From: Neurospora crassa OR74A
Lineage: Eukaryota; Ascomycota; Sordariomycetes; Sordariales; Sordariaceae
Assembly (NCBI RefSeq): GCF_000182925.2
Contig: NC_026506.1
Location: forward strand, 1,364,001-1,428,000
DNA length: 64,000 nt
Reading direction: 5' to 3'
Shown here: piece by piece, positions 1 to 11,220 of the stretch
Position numbering within the stretch: position 1 is the stretch's first letter
How the letters are laid out: every line of letters begins with the position of its first letter
Notes under the pieces: generated by a model
What the model saw: the letters and a program-made list of their open reading frames with translations, nothing else
Database searches by the model: none
Told to the model about the DNA's origin: nothing
Translations under genes and position numbers: made by a program

Positions 1-705
1 TCCCAAACCCAATCCAGCATCTTGACCGAGCTCTGCGAGGCCGTGACCCTTTCCGGTCTCTCCGGTACTGGCTCTAGCACCACCAACCAAGTCGGTGGGA
101 TCGAGGGCTATAGTCCGCTTGGTAGAGACGAGATTTCGGGAGCGATGAGGAAGGCGGGTGTCACCAACAACAACGACAACAGCAACAATAACAAAGTGAC
201 GCCTTCGCCTTCGCCTTCGCCTTCACCCAGACCCTCGCAGTCGCCATTGGAGTCATCTATCCCGGTTCCGAATCCAATTTCGGTGGGGACGTCGTCGTCT
301 GTGAGCACGGGAGCAGGCGCGGGAGCCTCGGGGGCAGCGGAGAGTGAGAGGACCAGAACGGAACACGGAATGCTGCCACCAAAGAAGAAGGGAATGGTGG
401 GCGGGGTGAGAGCCGTCACGGCAAGTGATGTTGCTCCTGAAGAAGAAAAAGAGCACGAGGACCACCAGCAGAAGGAGCCGATGCCCGAGATGCCCGACAG
501 GGCGGCAAAGCGACCTCAGCAGCAGCAGCAGCAGCAGCGGCGGCGGCGGCAGTACCTAAGCCCGGAGCTAACCTCAAGCAACAGCGGGAAGGAGAGAGCT
601 TATTATGGCACGTTTAGGAGGATGCCTAGCCGGAGGGAGGATGTAAGGGGCATGGAGTTTCTTGCCAATCCTAACAATGGTGGTGGTGGTGGTGCAGGTC
701 GTTGA
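1..705 (+). CDS. C-terminal part of an unidentified low-complexity protein (5' end outside window)
   Basis: The frame is open from the first base, so the start lies upstream; the first in-frame methionine codon is well inside. The visible 234 residues are mostly low complexity: an N/D-rich patch, a Ser-Pro repeat encoded by repeated CCTTCG units near 200-230, a glutamine run followed by arginines near 515-550, and a Gly-rich tail ending at the TGA at 703-705. A short ordered-looking stretch (YYGTFRRMPSRR) lies near the end. No domain is recognised. Such tails are common in fungal regulators and signalling proteins, but no function can be assigned. Codon use and the uninterrupted frame support real coding sequence. 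Confidence 0.6.
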   Translation, partial: SQTQSSILTELCEAVTLSGLSGTGSSTTNQVGGIEGYSPLGRDEISGAMRKAGVTNNNDNSNNNKVTPSPSPSPSPRPSQSPLESSIPVPNPISVGTSSSVSTGAGAGASGAAESERTRTEHGMLPPKKKGMVGGVRAVTASDVAPEEEKEHEDHQQKEPMPEMPDRAAKRPQQQQQQQRRRRQYLSPELTSSNSGKERAYYGTFRRMPSRREDVRGMEFLANPNNGGGGGAGR

Positions 706-1323
706 GTGGCTGAGTCAGTGCTTGAGGAATGGTGTTGGAGTATACTGTGTTTGTGTTTGCTGTACGGGTGTGTCGGCATGTGTTGCAGCGCAAGATGCGC
801 TCTCATGGAATGACGGCTTCCACACGGTTAAGGGGTCATTCATGATATCGAAACAGGGAAACTTGAAGGGATCACATGGAAAAGGAAAAGGAAAAGGAAA
901 AGGGAAGGGGAGATATCAGCTCACCGGATTGGCTTTGCATTACGGCGTTGTCCATACTCTTGCTTTTCAGCGGATACCCAAAGGATGGTGTAACGGTTTG
1001 GGCGCATAGGGATCGTTTGCTGCCAGGATAGAGCCATTATAGTTTTGGCTCAATAGTCAAGAAAGGAGGGAGGACCACATAGGTCAATAATGATGTAAAG
1101 AGTAGCATAAGAGACACCTAAAGGTGTAAAAGAGTTCAAGAAGTAGGAACGAGATAATCGGCCGGCATCGGGACGCTTGTTCAACCATGTGGGTATTGAA
1201 ACAAACCCTTTTCCATAGCAATGTTGGCGATCAGCTAGCTACTCTGACAAAACCAGGTGATTTAAAGAGACGGAGAAAGAAACAAAAAAAAATTGCAGAA
1301 AAAGGTAAAAAAAATACCTCGAC
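706..1323. other. intergenic, convergent 3' regions
   Basis: This lies between the stop of the upstream plus-strand gene and the stop of the minus-strand nucleolar gene, so it should hold both 3' UTRs. It carries a short AAGGAA-type purine repeat at about 878-909 and A-rich runs at 1285-1315. No gene seen. Confidence 0.6.
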
Positions 1324-3147
1324 CTAGATAGCCCTCGCCATCCTCGCCCTGTTCTCTCTGTACCTCTTCTCCTTACCCACCAACTTCCTCCGCTTCTTCC
1401 ACGACCGATTAAGGTCACCACGGTGTTCCCAGAACCACTTCTGGAAGTCGCTAGTGCTAGTAGGTTTCTCTCCATCCGCACCAGTCTCAGCAGCCCCCGT
1501 TGCCGTGGCGGCATCCACCATATCCTCATCGTCATCTTCATCCTCCTCCTGGATATCCTCATTATCATCCTCCCACGGTTTGAACCTCCGGCTCGGGTGA
1601 GCCGTGTCAGGCGTGGGCGCAGCGCTTCTAAGGCCGCGTGACTCGAAATCCTTTTCGGTATAGGGGGTCAGAGGCACCTGGAGAGAGGTGGTGCGTGTGG
1701 CGATAGTAGTAACTTCTTCCTCCTCCTCGTCAATGTCGTCATTATTGCCGCCAAAGAAGCTGAAGCCGGTGGTGGGCTGGGCTTCTGCGGCTTCTCCTCC
1801 GTCCTTAGGCTTCTTGTAGAGCGCCTCCAGGGGGTGCACCTCGGTTTTGGTGGCTGGAGTTGCAGGAGGAGGAATCCTGATTGAGAGGTTCTTGCCGGGG
1901 CTCGAGGTGACCTTGGAAGAGGAGGCCGCCTTTTCGGTTGGTGGCGGTGTCGATTCCTTCTTGTCTGAGGGAGAAGAAGCGTCCTCGTCGTCGCTACTGT
2001 CGCTGGATTCGGCGTCGGAGGCTGACTCTTCTTTTGTGGGTTCAGGAGCGCTCTTGGTCTCTGTCTCGTTGGCTGACTTCTCGGATTCACTGCCCGATTT
2101 GTCCCCATCCTCATCCTCTTTTTGATCTTCCTTCTTCTCCTCCTCGTCGTCTTCCTCCTCGGATTCACTGCTGGACTCGTGATACAACTTGATAATCCGC
2201 GTCTCACCTTCATCCTCAGACGACGAGGAAGAGTCGTCCTCGGGCTGGGGCTCGGCGTCAAGCATGAGCATGCCAGTTGTTGGTTTCCGCGTAGCCTTGA
2301 CCTCCTCAACGACATTACCATCTTCATCCACCCAGCATTTCTTCTCCTCATCAAAGTGCGAAGGAGCCTTCTTCGAGCCAGAAGTCGCCGCCGCCTTGAG
2401 GAACGTCGGGAACTTGGTCGTCTTGGCAAACTCATGAACCACCACCTCGCGCTTGCTGTCCTTCTTCTTCTTTTTCTTGACCATACCCTCCATGCCTTCT
2501 GTGTTCGCTACCTTGTTCGGTGGCAGCACCGTTTTGACAAGACACTCGTCATGTTCTGTGTATTTTGACTTGACCCGCTGCTTCTTCTTGTCCTTCTTGT
2601 CCTTTTTATCCTTCTTGTCGCCCTTCTTGTCGCGCTTGTCCTTTCTCTCCTTCTTGGGCTCGTCGGCAGACGTCCATCCTCGCTTGACCTGTCTGCCCTC
2701 CGGTAGCACAACTCCAGTGATCTCTTCGGCGTTGTCGCGCTTGCGCTTCTTGGAGGACTTCTTTTCCCCCACCAAAGACGAAGAGGAATCGCGCGACTTC
2801 TTTGACTTTTTGGAGCTCTTCTCATCGGCCAGGGCGACTTCCTCGCCCAACGGCGCGGGGTTCTTGTCTGGTTTGGCGGGATCGACCTTCATCTTGGCTC
2901 CTCTCAGCACGGCGCCGTTGAACTTTTTGCGGACTTTTTCGGCGTCTTCCTTGGGGAGTTCGACGAAACCGTAGCGCTTTTCGGGAAAAGTTTCAAGGGT
3001 ATGGAACGAGACGTTGCGAGCCTTGGGAAGCAAGGTCGAGTTGAGGACGACGGGGAGAAGTTCGGCGTCTAGAGGAGAGACGTGTAGCCGGACGTAGGCG
3101 TTGCTGCTGTCAGGTGTCGCGGCAGCAACTGGGGTTTGGTTGGGCAT
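1324..3147 (-). CDS. Nop8-like nucleolar RRM protein (60S ribosome biogenesis)
   Basis: Single-exon model of 607 residues starting at the ATG at 3147 (MPNQTPVAAATP). The frame is open further upstream to 3423, but that extension is not protein-like and precedes the RRM. Residues about 15-85 form an RNA recognition motif (VRLHVSPLDAELLPVVL, then KRYGFVELPKEDAEKV). The middle is a long lysine-rich and Glu/Ser-rich disordered stretch typical of nucleolar proteins. The last 40 residues (FQKWFWEHRGDLNRSWKKRR) look like the conserved C-terminus of Nop8/NOL8 proteins. Yeast Nop8 acts in early 60S subunit assembly. Assignment rests on RRM position, acidic/basic low complexity and the C-terminal block; an SRP40-like label is the alternative. 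Confidence 0.75.
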   Translation of the reverse strand: MPNQTPVAAATPDSSNAYVRLHVSPLDAELLPVVLNSTLLPKARNVSFHTLETFPEKRYGFVELPKEDAEKVRKKFNGAVLRGAKMKVDPAKPDKNPAPLGEEVALADEKSSKKSKKSRDSSSSLVGEKKSSKKRKRDNAEEITGVVLPEGRQVKRGWTSADEPKKERKDKRDKKGDKKDKKDKKDKKKQRVKSKYTEHDECLVKTVLPPNKVANTEGMEGMVKKKKKKDSKREVVVHEFAKTTKFPTFLKAAATSGSKKAPSHFDEEKKCWVDEDGNVVEEVKATRKPTTGMLMLDAEPQPEDDSSSSSEDEGETRIIKLYHESSSESEEEDDEEEKKEDQKEDEDGDKSGSESEKSANETETKSAPEPTKEESASDAESSDSSDDEDASSPSDKKESTPPPTEKAASSSKVTSSPGKNLSIRIPPPATPATKTEVHPLEALYKKPKDGGEAAEAQPTTGFSFFGGNNDDIDEEEEEVTTIATRTTSLQVPLTPYTEKDFESRGLRSAAPTPDTAHPSRRFKPWEDDNEDIQEEDEDDDEDMVDAATATGAAETGADGEKPTSTSDFQKWFWEHRGDLNRSWKKRRKLVGKEKRYRENRARMARAI

Positions 3148-4237
3148 TTCTGTTGGTGTGACCGTTTGAAACAGAGCGGTTACCAAAGTGCCATGTGATG
3201 GGACAGTCCGGTTGCCAATTGAACTTTTTGGTGATGTTTTGTTAGTGTGTTTTAGCCGCCAAACCGATCGCAGCAAAAGGGAACTGAAAGCTCTTTGCAG
3301 CAGCGGGTCGGATTGGAATGCGACAGTGACAGGGGGGGCAGGAGTCTGGACCCAACAACCCACACACAGAGAGCTGCATTCCCGGCAGGCACTGGTAAAA
3401 CATGCTGATTGGCTCGATATCAATGATAAGGCCTGGACATGGCATTTGAGAGCGAAACATTCTCACCACGAACATGACTTGTCCATCGTCAGAATACAGT
3501 GACAATAATACAGTTTCATTGAGCCTCTTGTAAGCTTGGATCATGACCACAAGAGCCACTAGAGCATTATGTTAACTTGTTTTTGCAACTATAGCTCGCT
3601 CAAGGTCATTAAGGGGACACCGGAAGCAGAACAGAAATTCAACCAGAATCATATGTACGGCTTTCATGCATCACGCTCGACAGGACCGACAGGCGCCTTG
3701 TTTCTTTGTCCTTGCGGCCGCTAGTGATAGTGTGCGGTTAACGTGCATGTTCTTCTTTCCTGCCAACTGGTCATCAAGGTTGGGTCAGGCTGATAAAGTG
3801 GTGGATATTAGAGATGGACGATGGTGCTGCTCACCAGCAGATAACGGCCGTCGTCAAATTTGACAAAATTCGTGATAAGCTGAGCAATGTGAAAAAAATG
3901 TGTCACCGAATTTCAAAACAGCACACATAGTTGGTCTTCAAAAATGAGGGGAGTATAGATCCACATTGAAAATGGTAAAAGAGAAGAACGGCTTGAAAGC
4001 ACGTACCCGTGTCCCGTGTTCCCAAGACGCCGTCCATGATATGCATGATATGCCGTTGAAAACAGATGATTAAACCGAAAATCCAAACCGCCTTTGTCCA
4101 CAATCACATCCTTTGCACGCCCACGCCCCCACCCACGCCTGTACACCCAACTCATTTTCTTTTTTTCCACAAAAGTTTTTAAGTGTTGCGCAGCAAAGCT
4201 GAGCTGCCACTACTCACTTAACCACAGACTTGCGTCT
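3148..4237. other. intergenic, promoter of nucleolar gene and 3' flank of cyt-2
   Basis: About 1.1 kb between two minus-strand genes. It must contain the promoter of the Nop8-like gene (near 3150-3500) and the cyt-2 3' UTR (below 4238). Open frames here are short and in no consistent frame. No gene, repeat or RNA gene seen. Confidence 0.5.
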
Positions 4238-5465
4238 TTACTTGCTTCTCTCCCGCTCCCGGACCTCTCCGCCGGAAGCCTTCCACCACACATCGCCACC
4301 CCACCTCAGCAAGCGCTCGCAAGCACCGGTGACCGTTACGGCAGGTCTGACGTCGAGGTAGAAAACGGGCTCGCCAGTGGGCTCAGGAGGAGCAGAGTAG
4401 AAGTCGATCACGTAGCGGACCTCCTTCTTCTGGCCGTTTTCGTCGCGAGAGACATACCAGTCATGGCGATCAAAGGGAGGTTCGGTGCTAGATAGTGAGT
4501 AAAGTCACATCGTTAGCAAAAAAAAAGCTACTTTTTCCAACCTCATCTAGAAAAAAAAAAGACAAAAGAGGACTGTACTTACGCATACTTGGAGTTTATC
4601 CTGCCCAAAACCTGCAACAAGGCCGCCTTGGGCGTCATATCCTTCGGCCTGCCCTGGAACCGAATTAGCGTCGGCTGGGGCTCGGGGTCGTTCTCCTGCG
4701 CCTCCAACCGGCGCAGCATCATGGGCGCGTTCTCCTCGCCGCGCTTCATAATTTCCCAGCCGCGCATGAGACCCTTGCCGAACCGGCGCTCCCACTCGAC
4801 AATCTCGTTCCATGCGCCCTCGTTCAGGAAATTGTGTACGGCCACCATGCTCTCCACGGCGGTAATGTCGGTGTCGGTGTAGCCCTTGCGCAGGAGAGCG
4901 TTGTACATCTGCTGGGGAGAAGGGTACTCCCAGTTGCCGTCGCCGGTGCCCTTGGGGATGGAGGAGGGGTCGCGCTCCGTCGGGAGGGCGATGGCCTGGT
5001 TGGGCGCAGGCTCTTGGGAGATGGAGGAGAACATGTAGTTGAGGGGGTTGAGCTTGGAGAAGAAGGAAGGCTCGGAGGCGGCGGCGGGTTGGTGGTTTTC
5101 TGGCTGGGGCTGCTTGGGCGCAACGGCGGCGGCCGCAGCGGCGAGGGTATCCTTGGCGCCATGGTTGACGGGACACTTGGAAGGGGCAGCGGCGGCGGGA
5201 GTCGGTTCGGGTGCTGGTGTTACGGGCTTGTGGGCGCTCAAGGCGTCCATGGTCTTGTTGTGCATAGGGCAGGAAGGCTACATGGTTGCGACAAAGAGGT
5301 TAGATCAGACTCTACTGGCAGTTGGGAGGGCCCCGGTGAGGGCGGGTTTCGAGGACGACGATGACATACAGGAGGAACAGCACCGCTGGCGGCAAGATCC
5401 TTATGCGACGGAGGGACGACCGGCGCAGCGGCGGAAGCGTTTCCGTCAGCCCAAAACCAACCCAT
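4238..5465 (-). CDS. cyt-2: cytochrome c heme lyase (holocytochrome c synthase)
   Basis: Three exons, 5465-5370, 5277-4583 and 4487-4238, give 346 residues. Introns of 92 and 95 nt have GTATGT and GTAAGT donors. The enzyme attaches heme covalently to apocytochrome c in the mitochondrial intermembrane space. The start [10 protein letters not shown] is the typical lyase N-terminus and sits in a 32-codon first exon. Two Cys-Pro heme-binding motifs follow (SCPMHN at about residues 34-39 and KCPVNH about 30 residues later). Conserved lyase blocks are [34 protein letters not shown] (the His of this block is the heme ligand in human HCCS), [12 protein letters not shown] in exon 3 and [11 protein letters not shown]. 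The length agrees with the 346 residues I recall for N. crassa CCHL. Yeast CYC3 also begins MGWFWAD, which argues for the cytochrome c rather than the c1 lyase. Confidence 0.95.
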
Positions 5466-6537
5466 TGCGACTGATTATAAAAGATTGTCGTTGACGGGGG
5501 AAAATGTCCGTGAATGTCGGGCAGAAAAGAGCAGTCCGGCTACTGCTTTGAACGGTTGATGATATATACAAACAATTGGGGTTAGGTAGATTCAATTAAT
5601 ATCAAACAGAGGTGGAAAAAGTCTAAGGATAGCGCGAGAACAATGTAAGCTTCCTTCAATAACAAGAAGAGGATGGAAGATAAAAAAAAATATGGGCGAA
5701 GAGAAATTTCGATATGAGCGGATAAAGCCGGACGGGCATGACACGCTTGGGGCCATCGTTTCTTTGATGGCTGCCCCGCCCAACCAGGATTGACTTGCAC
5801 GCAGGATCGGTCTGTGTGTTAGCTCAAGACTTCGATGTGGTTTTCACCGTCTAGAGGTACTTATACAGCCATCTATGGCGATAAAAGCTATGTGAATGAA
5901 CAGGAAGTGTCTTACGAGCCCTTCCCTATATATATGGTCGCCAAAGCACTTCCTAGGCTCTAATGAAGCCGGCTGCTTTGTACTACTTACATTGGTAATT
6001 CATACCTTAATGTCTCCCACTAACAGACCGTCAGGGGAGACATGGATCGCACAGTTCGAACCTGGACTCTAGGCTGAAGAGAGTCCACTAAAAACGATCC
6101 TGACACGTCCGGCTGATCCAATGATATCGCCAGAATTACAGAGCTCAAGTCGTTAGTCCAGCAAGAAAAGTCCATATTCTCAACGTTGCCCGGTTTTTGT
6201 TCCAGTCAGTTCCTGTCGTCCGCTGTTTCCATCGAGTCCTCAACTTTGGTTGTGTACAGGCGCAACCGCGTTAAGGTACCGACTCAAATCGTTGTTCTTC
6301 GAGGGCCCAGAAACCCGAAGGAATACATGTGCAAGCTGTTAGTATGAGTGGTAAGGTGAGGATATCACTACAAAAAACCCGACGAAAAGACCATCACAAA
6401 CCCATTCCGTCAAACATCCATTTCTGGCAAAACTCCGTCTAGATGCATCCCTTTCTCAATCTCCATTACGCCAGTCTCCTCGGCCCAAGTAGGTATGAAC
6501 ACCATGATTAGATTATTACAAATCCCCATGTCCTCCA
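5466..6537. other. intergenic, cyt-2 promoter side and 3' flank of UbiB-kinase gene
   Basis: About 1.07 kb upstream of cyt-2 and downstream of the next minus-strand gene. Moderately AT-rich, with only short open frames. No tRNA, 5S or repeat recognised. Confidence 0.5.
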
Positions 6538-8803
6538 TTACACATTTGGCGATAGCAAATCATACTTGACACACCGTTCAACCTGTGAAAAAAAAAACAA
6601 AGAATGTTAGCAAATCAATCTCAACCTCGTTATTGGGGTCGGGTATACTCACATCCTCGATACTAGCCTGCATAAACCTTCTGGCCTCCAACCCCAGCCA
6701 AACAGCCATCATATGCACATCCCCCTCCATCAACATATCCTTGCCGCCCTGCGCACCGAGTTGTCTCAAGATAGGAAGCGAGCTGCTCAGCAGATCCACA
6801 TCAGGATCCAAAGCACGCCCGATACCCTCCAGCAGCAAGATGCTAATGACCACATTGACGAAATCGCCTTCGAGCCTGACGTGATGTTGCCGCACCATAT
6901 TCAACACCTTCTCCAAGATATCGCCAATCTTGATATTCCCTAGCGCCAGCGTCTTGTTTTTGACGTCCCGCACGAGATGCTCCATCTTGAGCGCAAACAC
7001 CTCTTTATCGAGCACCGCATCCGGCTGTCGGCACCGCTCGCACATCAGGTGGCCAGCTTTGTATCCGTCGAATTCGGCCACGGCACGGAACAAGTCGAGG
7101 AAGTTGCGGCGGTTGGTAGCGTTGAGTTCCGTTACCAGACCAGTATCGATGAAAATCAGCTGCGGGCGGTACCCTTCCTCGTCAATCTTCTCCAGCTCGG
7201 CGATCCACAGCTCCTTGTTATTTCTGTACGGCCACAGGCGTGACAGGACTTTCTCTGTGACATCTCCATTTTTGCCCGCCGGGTTCGCGTCACTAGGCTT
7301 GTCCCAGTGCAGGCTGAGAGGGGGCTTCTCGGACTCGTAGAAGCGCACCATGATATTGCCCGGGTGCAGGTCGGCGTGCACAAAGTTGTCGAGGAGGAGC
7401 ATGCGTAAGAAAGCGTCGAGACCTTCGCTAGCAATGTCGTGCTGGAAGACGCCGCCGCCATTGGCCATGAAGTCCGCTAGTGGGACGCCGTGGGCGAACT
7501 CCTCGACGAGAATGTTGCGAGTGCTGAACTCGGTGTAGGGGTAGGGGAACCAGGCGGTTGTTCGGTCTTTGAAGTTCTTGCGGAACCGGGAGAGGTTGGC
7601 GGCTTCGATCCGCAGGTCGAGTTGTAGCTTCATCATGTCACCGAATTGATCTACCTCGTCGGGGAGGGAGAGCCACTCCAAGGTAGGAATCGCATTGATC
7701 ATGGAAGCAAAAAATCGCATGATCCGGAGATCGCGCCGTACAGTCCGCTCGACACCAGGGTGCAGCACTTTGATGGCGACGTGGGACGATGGGACCCGTT
7801 TTGGCGTAGCCTTCAGAACGGTCCCAACGTTCTTGACAAACCGATGAGTCGAGCTGGAAAGGTCAGCATCAGCAGGCATGGTGAGGTCTGGTTTTAGCTT
7901 GGCCCTGTAGACCTGCGCGATGGCACCAACACCCAAAGGCTTCTCGTCGAATTCCTCAAAGATCTCGTCGAAGTGGCGACCATTAAATGCCGCCTCCACG
8001 ATACGTTTTGTAGCATGGAGGGAATGAGCCGGGGCGTCGTCGTGCAGCTTCGACATGATGTTGCACATCTCGTCGGGGAATATGTCTGATCGCGAGGCGG
8101 CCCATTGTCCAAGCTTGATAAAGGCGGGACCAGCCCACTCCATAGCCTGCACCAAGAACCCATACCACCACAGCGTTCCTGATCGTTCATCGTCACGATC
8201 CGGCTGGCGCTCTCCGAACCAGATCACTGGTACCGTGATGATCACCGGCGCGAAAATGGCGACCAGTTTCAGGAACCGTATGCCTGTGCATAGAGGTTCC
8301 CAGATGTAGAAGTCCAAAAACAGGACGATCTTCTTGCCAATTCTCTTGAGCCCCGTGACGTCCTCCCCGACCTTCTTCTCAATCTCCTCCCGCGACACTT
8401 GAAGCATCCGCTGTTCCATCGTCAGTTCCGTCCCGGTATTATCCTCCTCCGAGAGCGACACGAAGGCGGCGGTCGCCAGTACGCCATTGGCGGCTTTTGC
8501 CAATAACATTACCCTTGGTCTAGAATACCGACCATATCCTGCTCCTTCTTTCCCTGCTCCTCCTCCTCTTCCTCCTGTCTTTTGCCATGTCTGTGATAGT
8601 CGTGGTCGCGGGGCACGTGGTATTGACCGGGTTGCAGTAGAAAAACAAGAAGAAGGGCGTATCGGTTGTTTCGACGATGTCCGTAAAAGGTGGTGTGAAA
8701 GAAGACCGGAACACCGCCTTGTTGCGGTCGAGAGTGACGGTGGCGGTTGCGCGCGACAAGAGAGCCGGCCAACGGCGACGGCTGCCAGCCGCATGGCGGG
8801 CAT
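6538..8803 (-). CDS. mitochondrial UbiB/ABC1-family atypical kinase, Cqd1/ADCK2 type
   Basis: Two exons, 8803-6653 and 6582-6538, give 731 residues. The 70-nt intron (donor GTGAGT, branch GCTAAC, acceptor CACAG) means the true C-terminus is VERCVKYDLLSPNV. The first 60 residues are Arg/Ser-rich with few acids, as in a mitochondrial presequence. A hydrophobic segment lies at about 180-197. Family hallmarks are visible: the KxGQ motif (KLGQWAASRSD, 230-240), GAIAQVYRAK (293-302), the invariant lysine in HVAIKVLHPG (K345), LRIEAANL, HADLHPGNIMV (about 476-486) and IDTG in place of DFG. Yeast Cqd1 and human ADCK2 affect coenzyme Q distribution and lipid homeostasis in the inner membrane. The long insert before the IDTG block fits ADCK2/Cqd1 better than Coq8. 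The substrate is unknown. Confidence 0.9.
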
Positions 8804-9552
8804 GTGATCAGGCGAGAGGGGGTCACTCCGTCGGCGCCGGGCCGCTGTCTAGACGAGGAACGGTCGGTTTGCGTGGGGGGAAAAAAGGTTTGTCGGTATC
8901 GCTTCAATGGCAATCCCAAGGTCCGGGGAATGCGCAGGTCCTTGCGGGCGTTGTTGGTATTGTTGTTGTTGTAGGTGACATGATTCAGATCTGGCGGAAA
9001 TCGGCGGGAAGTTGTTGCTTGGTCGATGTGCCCTGTCGGACTGTGGCCCGGATTGACAGAAAGATCGCCTGTGACGTAGCAGACAGGCTTTCCCGGCAAC
9101 GCGCGCCCGCCATTCAGAGGGGCATGCCAGCGTTTCCGGGCGTTGATTGGACGGATCTACAGTAGCCGATTTACGACTACTATAAAGAAGGAAGGGCACC
9201 CGACAGACGGGAAACCATCCGTCCCATCATCTTTTTCACGATGCCCCTGACCCGGGCGGTGCAGATTCCAAGTGAAGTTACTAACAAGACCGACACTTTC
9301 TTCAGTTCTATTACTGATCCGCAGGTTTTGGTTTTTGTGTGAATCTTTTTCTTTGGTTTTGGAGACGCTGAAGGTTCATTGTCTTACACAATCATGGGTA
9401 AATTAGGATTATCCTGGCGGTCCATGACCGAGCATTATGTCTCCTCCAAATTTGATCTCCCTCGACCCTCACTGCCATTACATCCTCGGCTCATCGCTTC
9501 ATGAACCCTCTCGCTGACTCAACCCATTGCACCCTCAGTTGCGCGCCCCACA
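8804..9552. other. intergenic, promoter of UbiB-kinase gene and 3' flank of GH71 gene
   Basis: About 750 bp. On the plus strand a TATAAAG at 9181-9187 precedes an ATG at 9241 and a CTAAC-plus-TTCAG pair at about 9275-9306, but only very short frames follow. No confident gene; the possible small transcript is listed as a finding. Confidence 0.4.
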
Positions 9553-11220
9553 TCACCTTTTAGCAGGAACTTGGATGACCACCGCATTAAAATTGACCTA
9601 GGCACAACCGTTAGTATGGAGTTGGGCTACTGAAGTTGCCGTTGAAACTCACCTTGTCCTCGCAGTTGCAATGGATATCCGGTCCTTCTGTGACTTGACC
9701 ATTCAACTGCAGTCTCACAGGGCCAAGGGTAGTCTCATCGAACGGAATCTCAAAGTACGAAGATCCCCGTGCCGTTTGGAACTCCCTCGGTTGCCCATCT
9801 CCGAGCGTCACAGTCACCGTGTTCTCCTCCTTGGTGATGGCAACGACGGAGATGACATCCTTCACACCATGTGCTGCCAAGGCGTCGCCTCCTTGCCCCC
9901 ATACGGTTTCTGGAGGCGTCGTGTTAGCAATATCTCTAAAAAGTCGGCCAAAGAACAACTTACCACCATGGTGACCTGCACTGGCCGGTGTCCTGCGGTA
10001 CCATGCAATTGCCACGTCTTCCAGATGCTCTCGTGGCTTAGCCTTGGTCTTTCCTGCCTTGTAAGCCTGGATGAAATGAGGCAGAATGGCACGGTAGGCG
10101 TCGTGTGAGTGGCCCTTGACGTAAGCGTCTGCTCCTGGCACAATCTGGTCATCTCGATGAGGGTCGTAGATGTAGCTGGATTCACCATAGTCGTTCCCTG
10201 CAAGGTTGTTAGCTCTCTGTCTCTGGCACCAGCCCAAGACTAGCACCGGCCAAGGAGGGGAACGAACAAGTGATGATTTCGACAAAGTCTGGCTGGACCT
10301 CTAGAATCTGTTGCCAACGGTCATACCAGAGAGATTCGCTAGAACAGTACCAGTTCTTGTTCCACTGTGGGAGGTCTATACTCAAGGTTAGCACAATTTT
10401 CAGCTTGCACTGGCAGGCTCAAACTCACTCGTATAAAAGTAAGGACTGACGCCCATCATGTACTTATGCTTGTTGTTTGGTGTCCCAAAGATACCTGGCT
10501 TTTCGATTTGAAGGGCTTGCAAGTACAGATGATCTTCATCCGGGCCCATCTTGTGATTGCATCCCTTTGGCCATGCGTCCCAAGAAACTATAGACAGTTA
10601 GCCCACTCCAAAAATCCAAAGCATGATACCGCAGCGGAACTTACAGGCACCATCGATGATGTCGAGTTTCTGGGCAACCCCATGAGGTCCAAGACTGGCC
10701 CAGTCCGGAACGAGGAAGATACCGCCCGTCGCTTGACGGACTATGGGCCAGTTTTCCGCCCATTGAGGGCCCTCGAACGTCGATACAAACGGTCTCCCAT
10801 CAACTACACATTGCGCGGGCGAATACTTGAACCGGTTGATCAAGTCTACCACCTGCTGAACTGTCCACTCAAACGCAAAGCTAGTGAATCTGGTTAGCCA
10901 CAACTGATTTTGACAGGGAGCTTGGAGAAGAAACATGCCAAAAAAATACTTACTCGAAAGAGATGAAAAGGACAAAGCCCCCAGCCCGTTCAGCGGCTTG
11001 GTAAGCCAAAGATAACTGCTCATCAAGCCAGTGATCCTGAGAGCCCGTGTTTAGTGCGAATCCGTCGATGCCGCACTCTTTGGCGGCTCTGATTTCATCC
11101 TCCCAATCCCTGGCGGTATGATTCAAGGTGAGTCCTAGCTGCAAAGTAAGTTAGCTGCGTGACACTTTTTCGTGAAAGAAAACTTTTAGAGCCTATTACC
11201 ATGTAGTGAGCAAACACCAT
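9553..11220 (-). CDS. glycoside hydrolase family 71 alpha-1,3-glucanase, apparently without signal peptide
   Basis: Eight exons close in phase to 414 residues: 11220-11200, 11138-10954, 10880-10645, 10587-10429, 10375-10268, 10197-9964, 9909-9653 and 9597-9553. Introns are 53-73 nt, nearly all with CTAAC branch sites; the fifth has a less usual GTTCGT donor. GH71 enzymes hydrolyse alpha-1,3-glucan of the fungal cell wall. Diagnostic blocks are VFAHYMLGLT at the N-terminus, GIDGFALNTG, DGAFSWDAWPKG, GVSPYFYTNLPQWNKNW, ITWNDYGES and the C-terminal CNCEDKVNFNAVV. The protein starts at the ATG at 11220, directly at the catalytic fold, so no secretion signal is seen. That resembles the intracellular Agn2 type of fission yeast, which opens the ascus wall. 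The frame stays open upstream to 11343, and a CTAAT/CTCTAG pair near 11305-11325 leaves room for a 5' exon, so the start is the least certain point. Confidence 0.88.

Noticed and set aside
3245-3423. 92-codon N-terminal extension of the Nop8-like protein
   Set aside because: The frame is open, but the sequence is Cys/Ser/Thr-rich without family resemblance; the RRM starts right after the ATG at 3147.
5990-6070. tRNA-like TTCGAACC near 6054
   Set aside because: No acceptor or anticodon stem can be closed around it.
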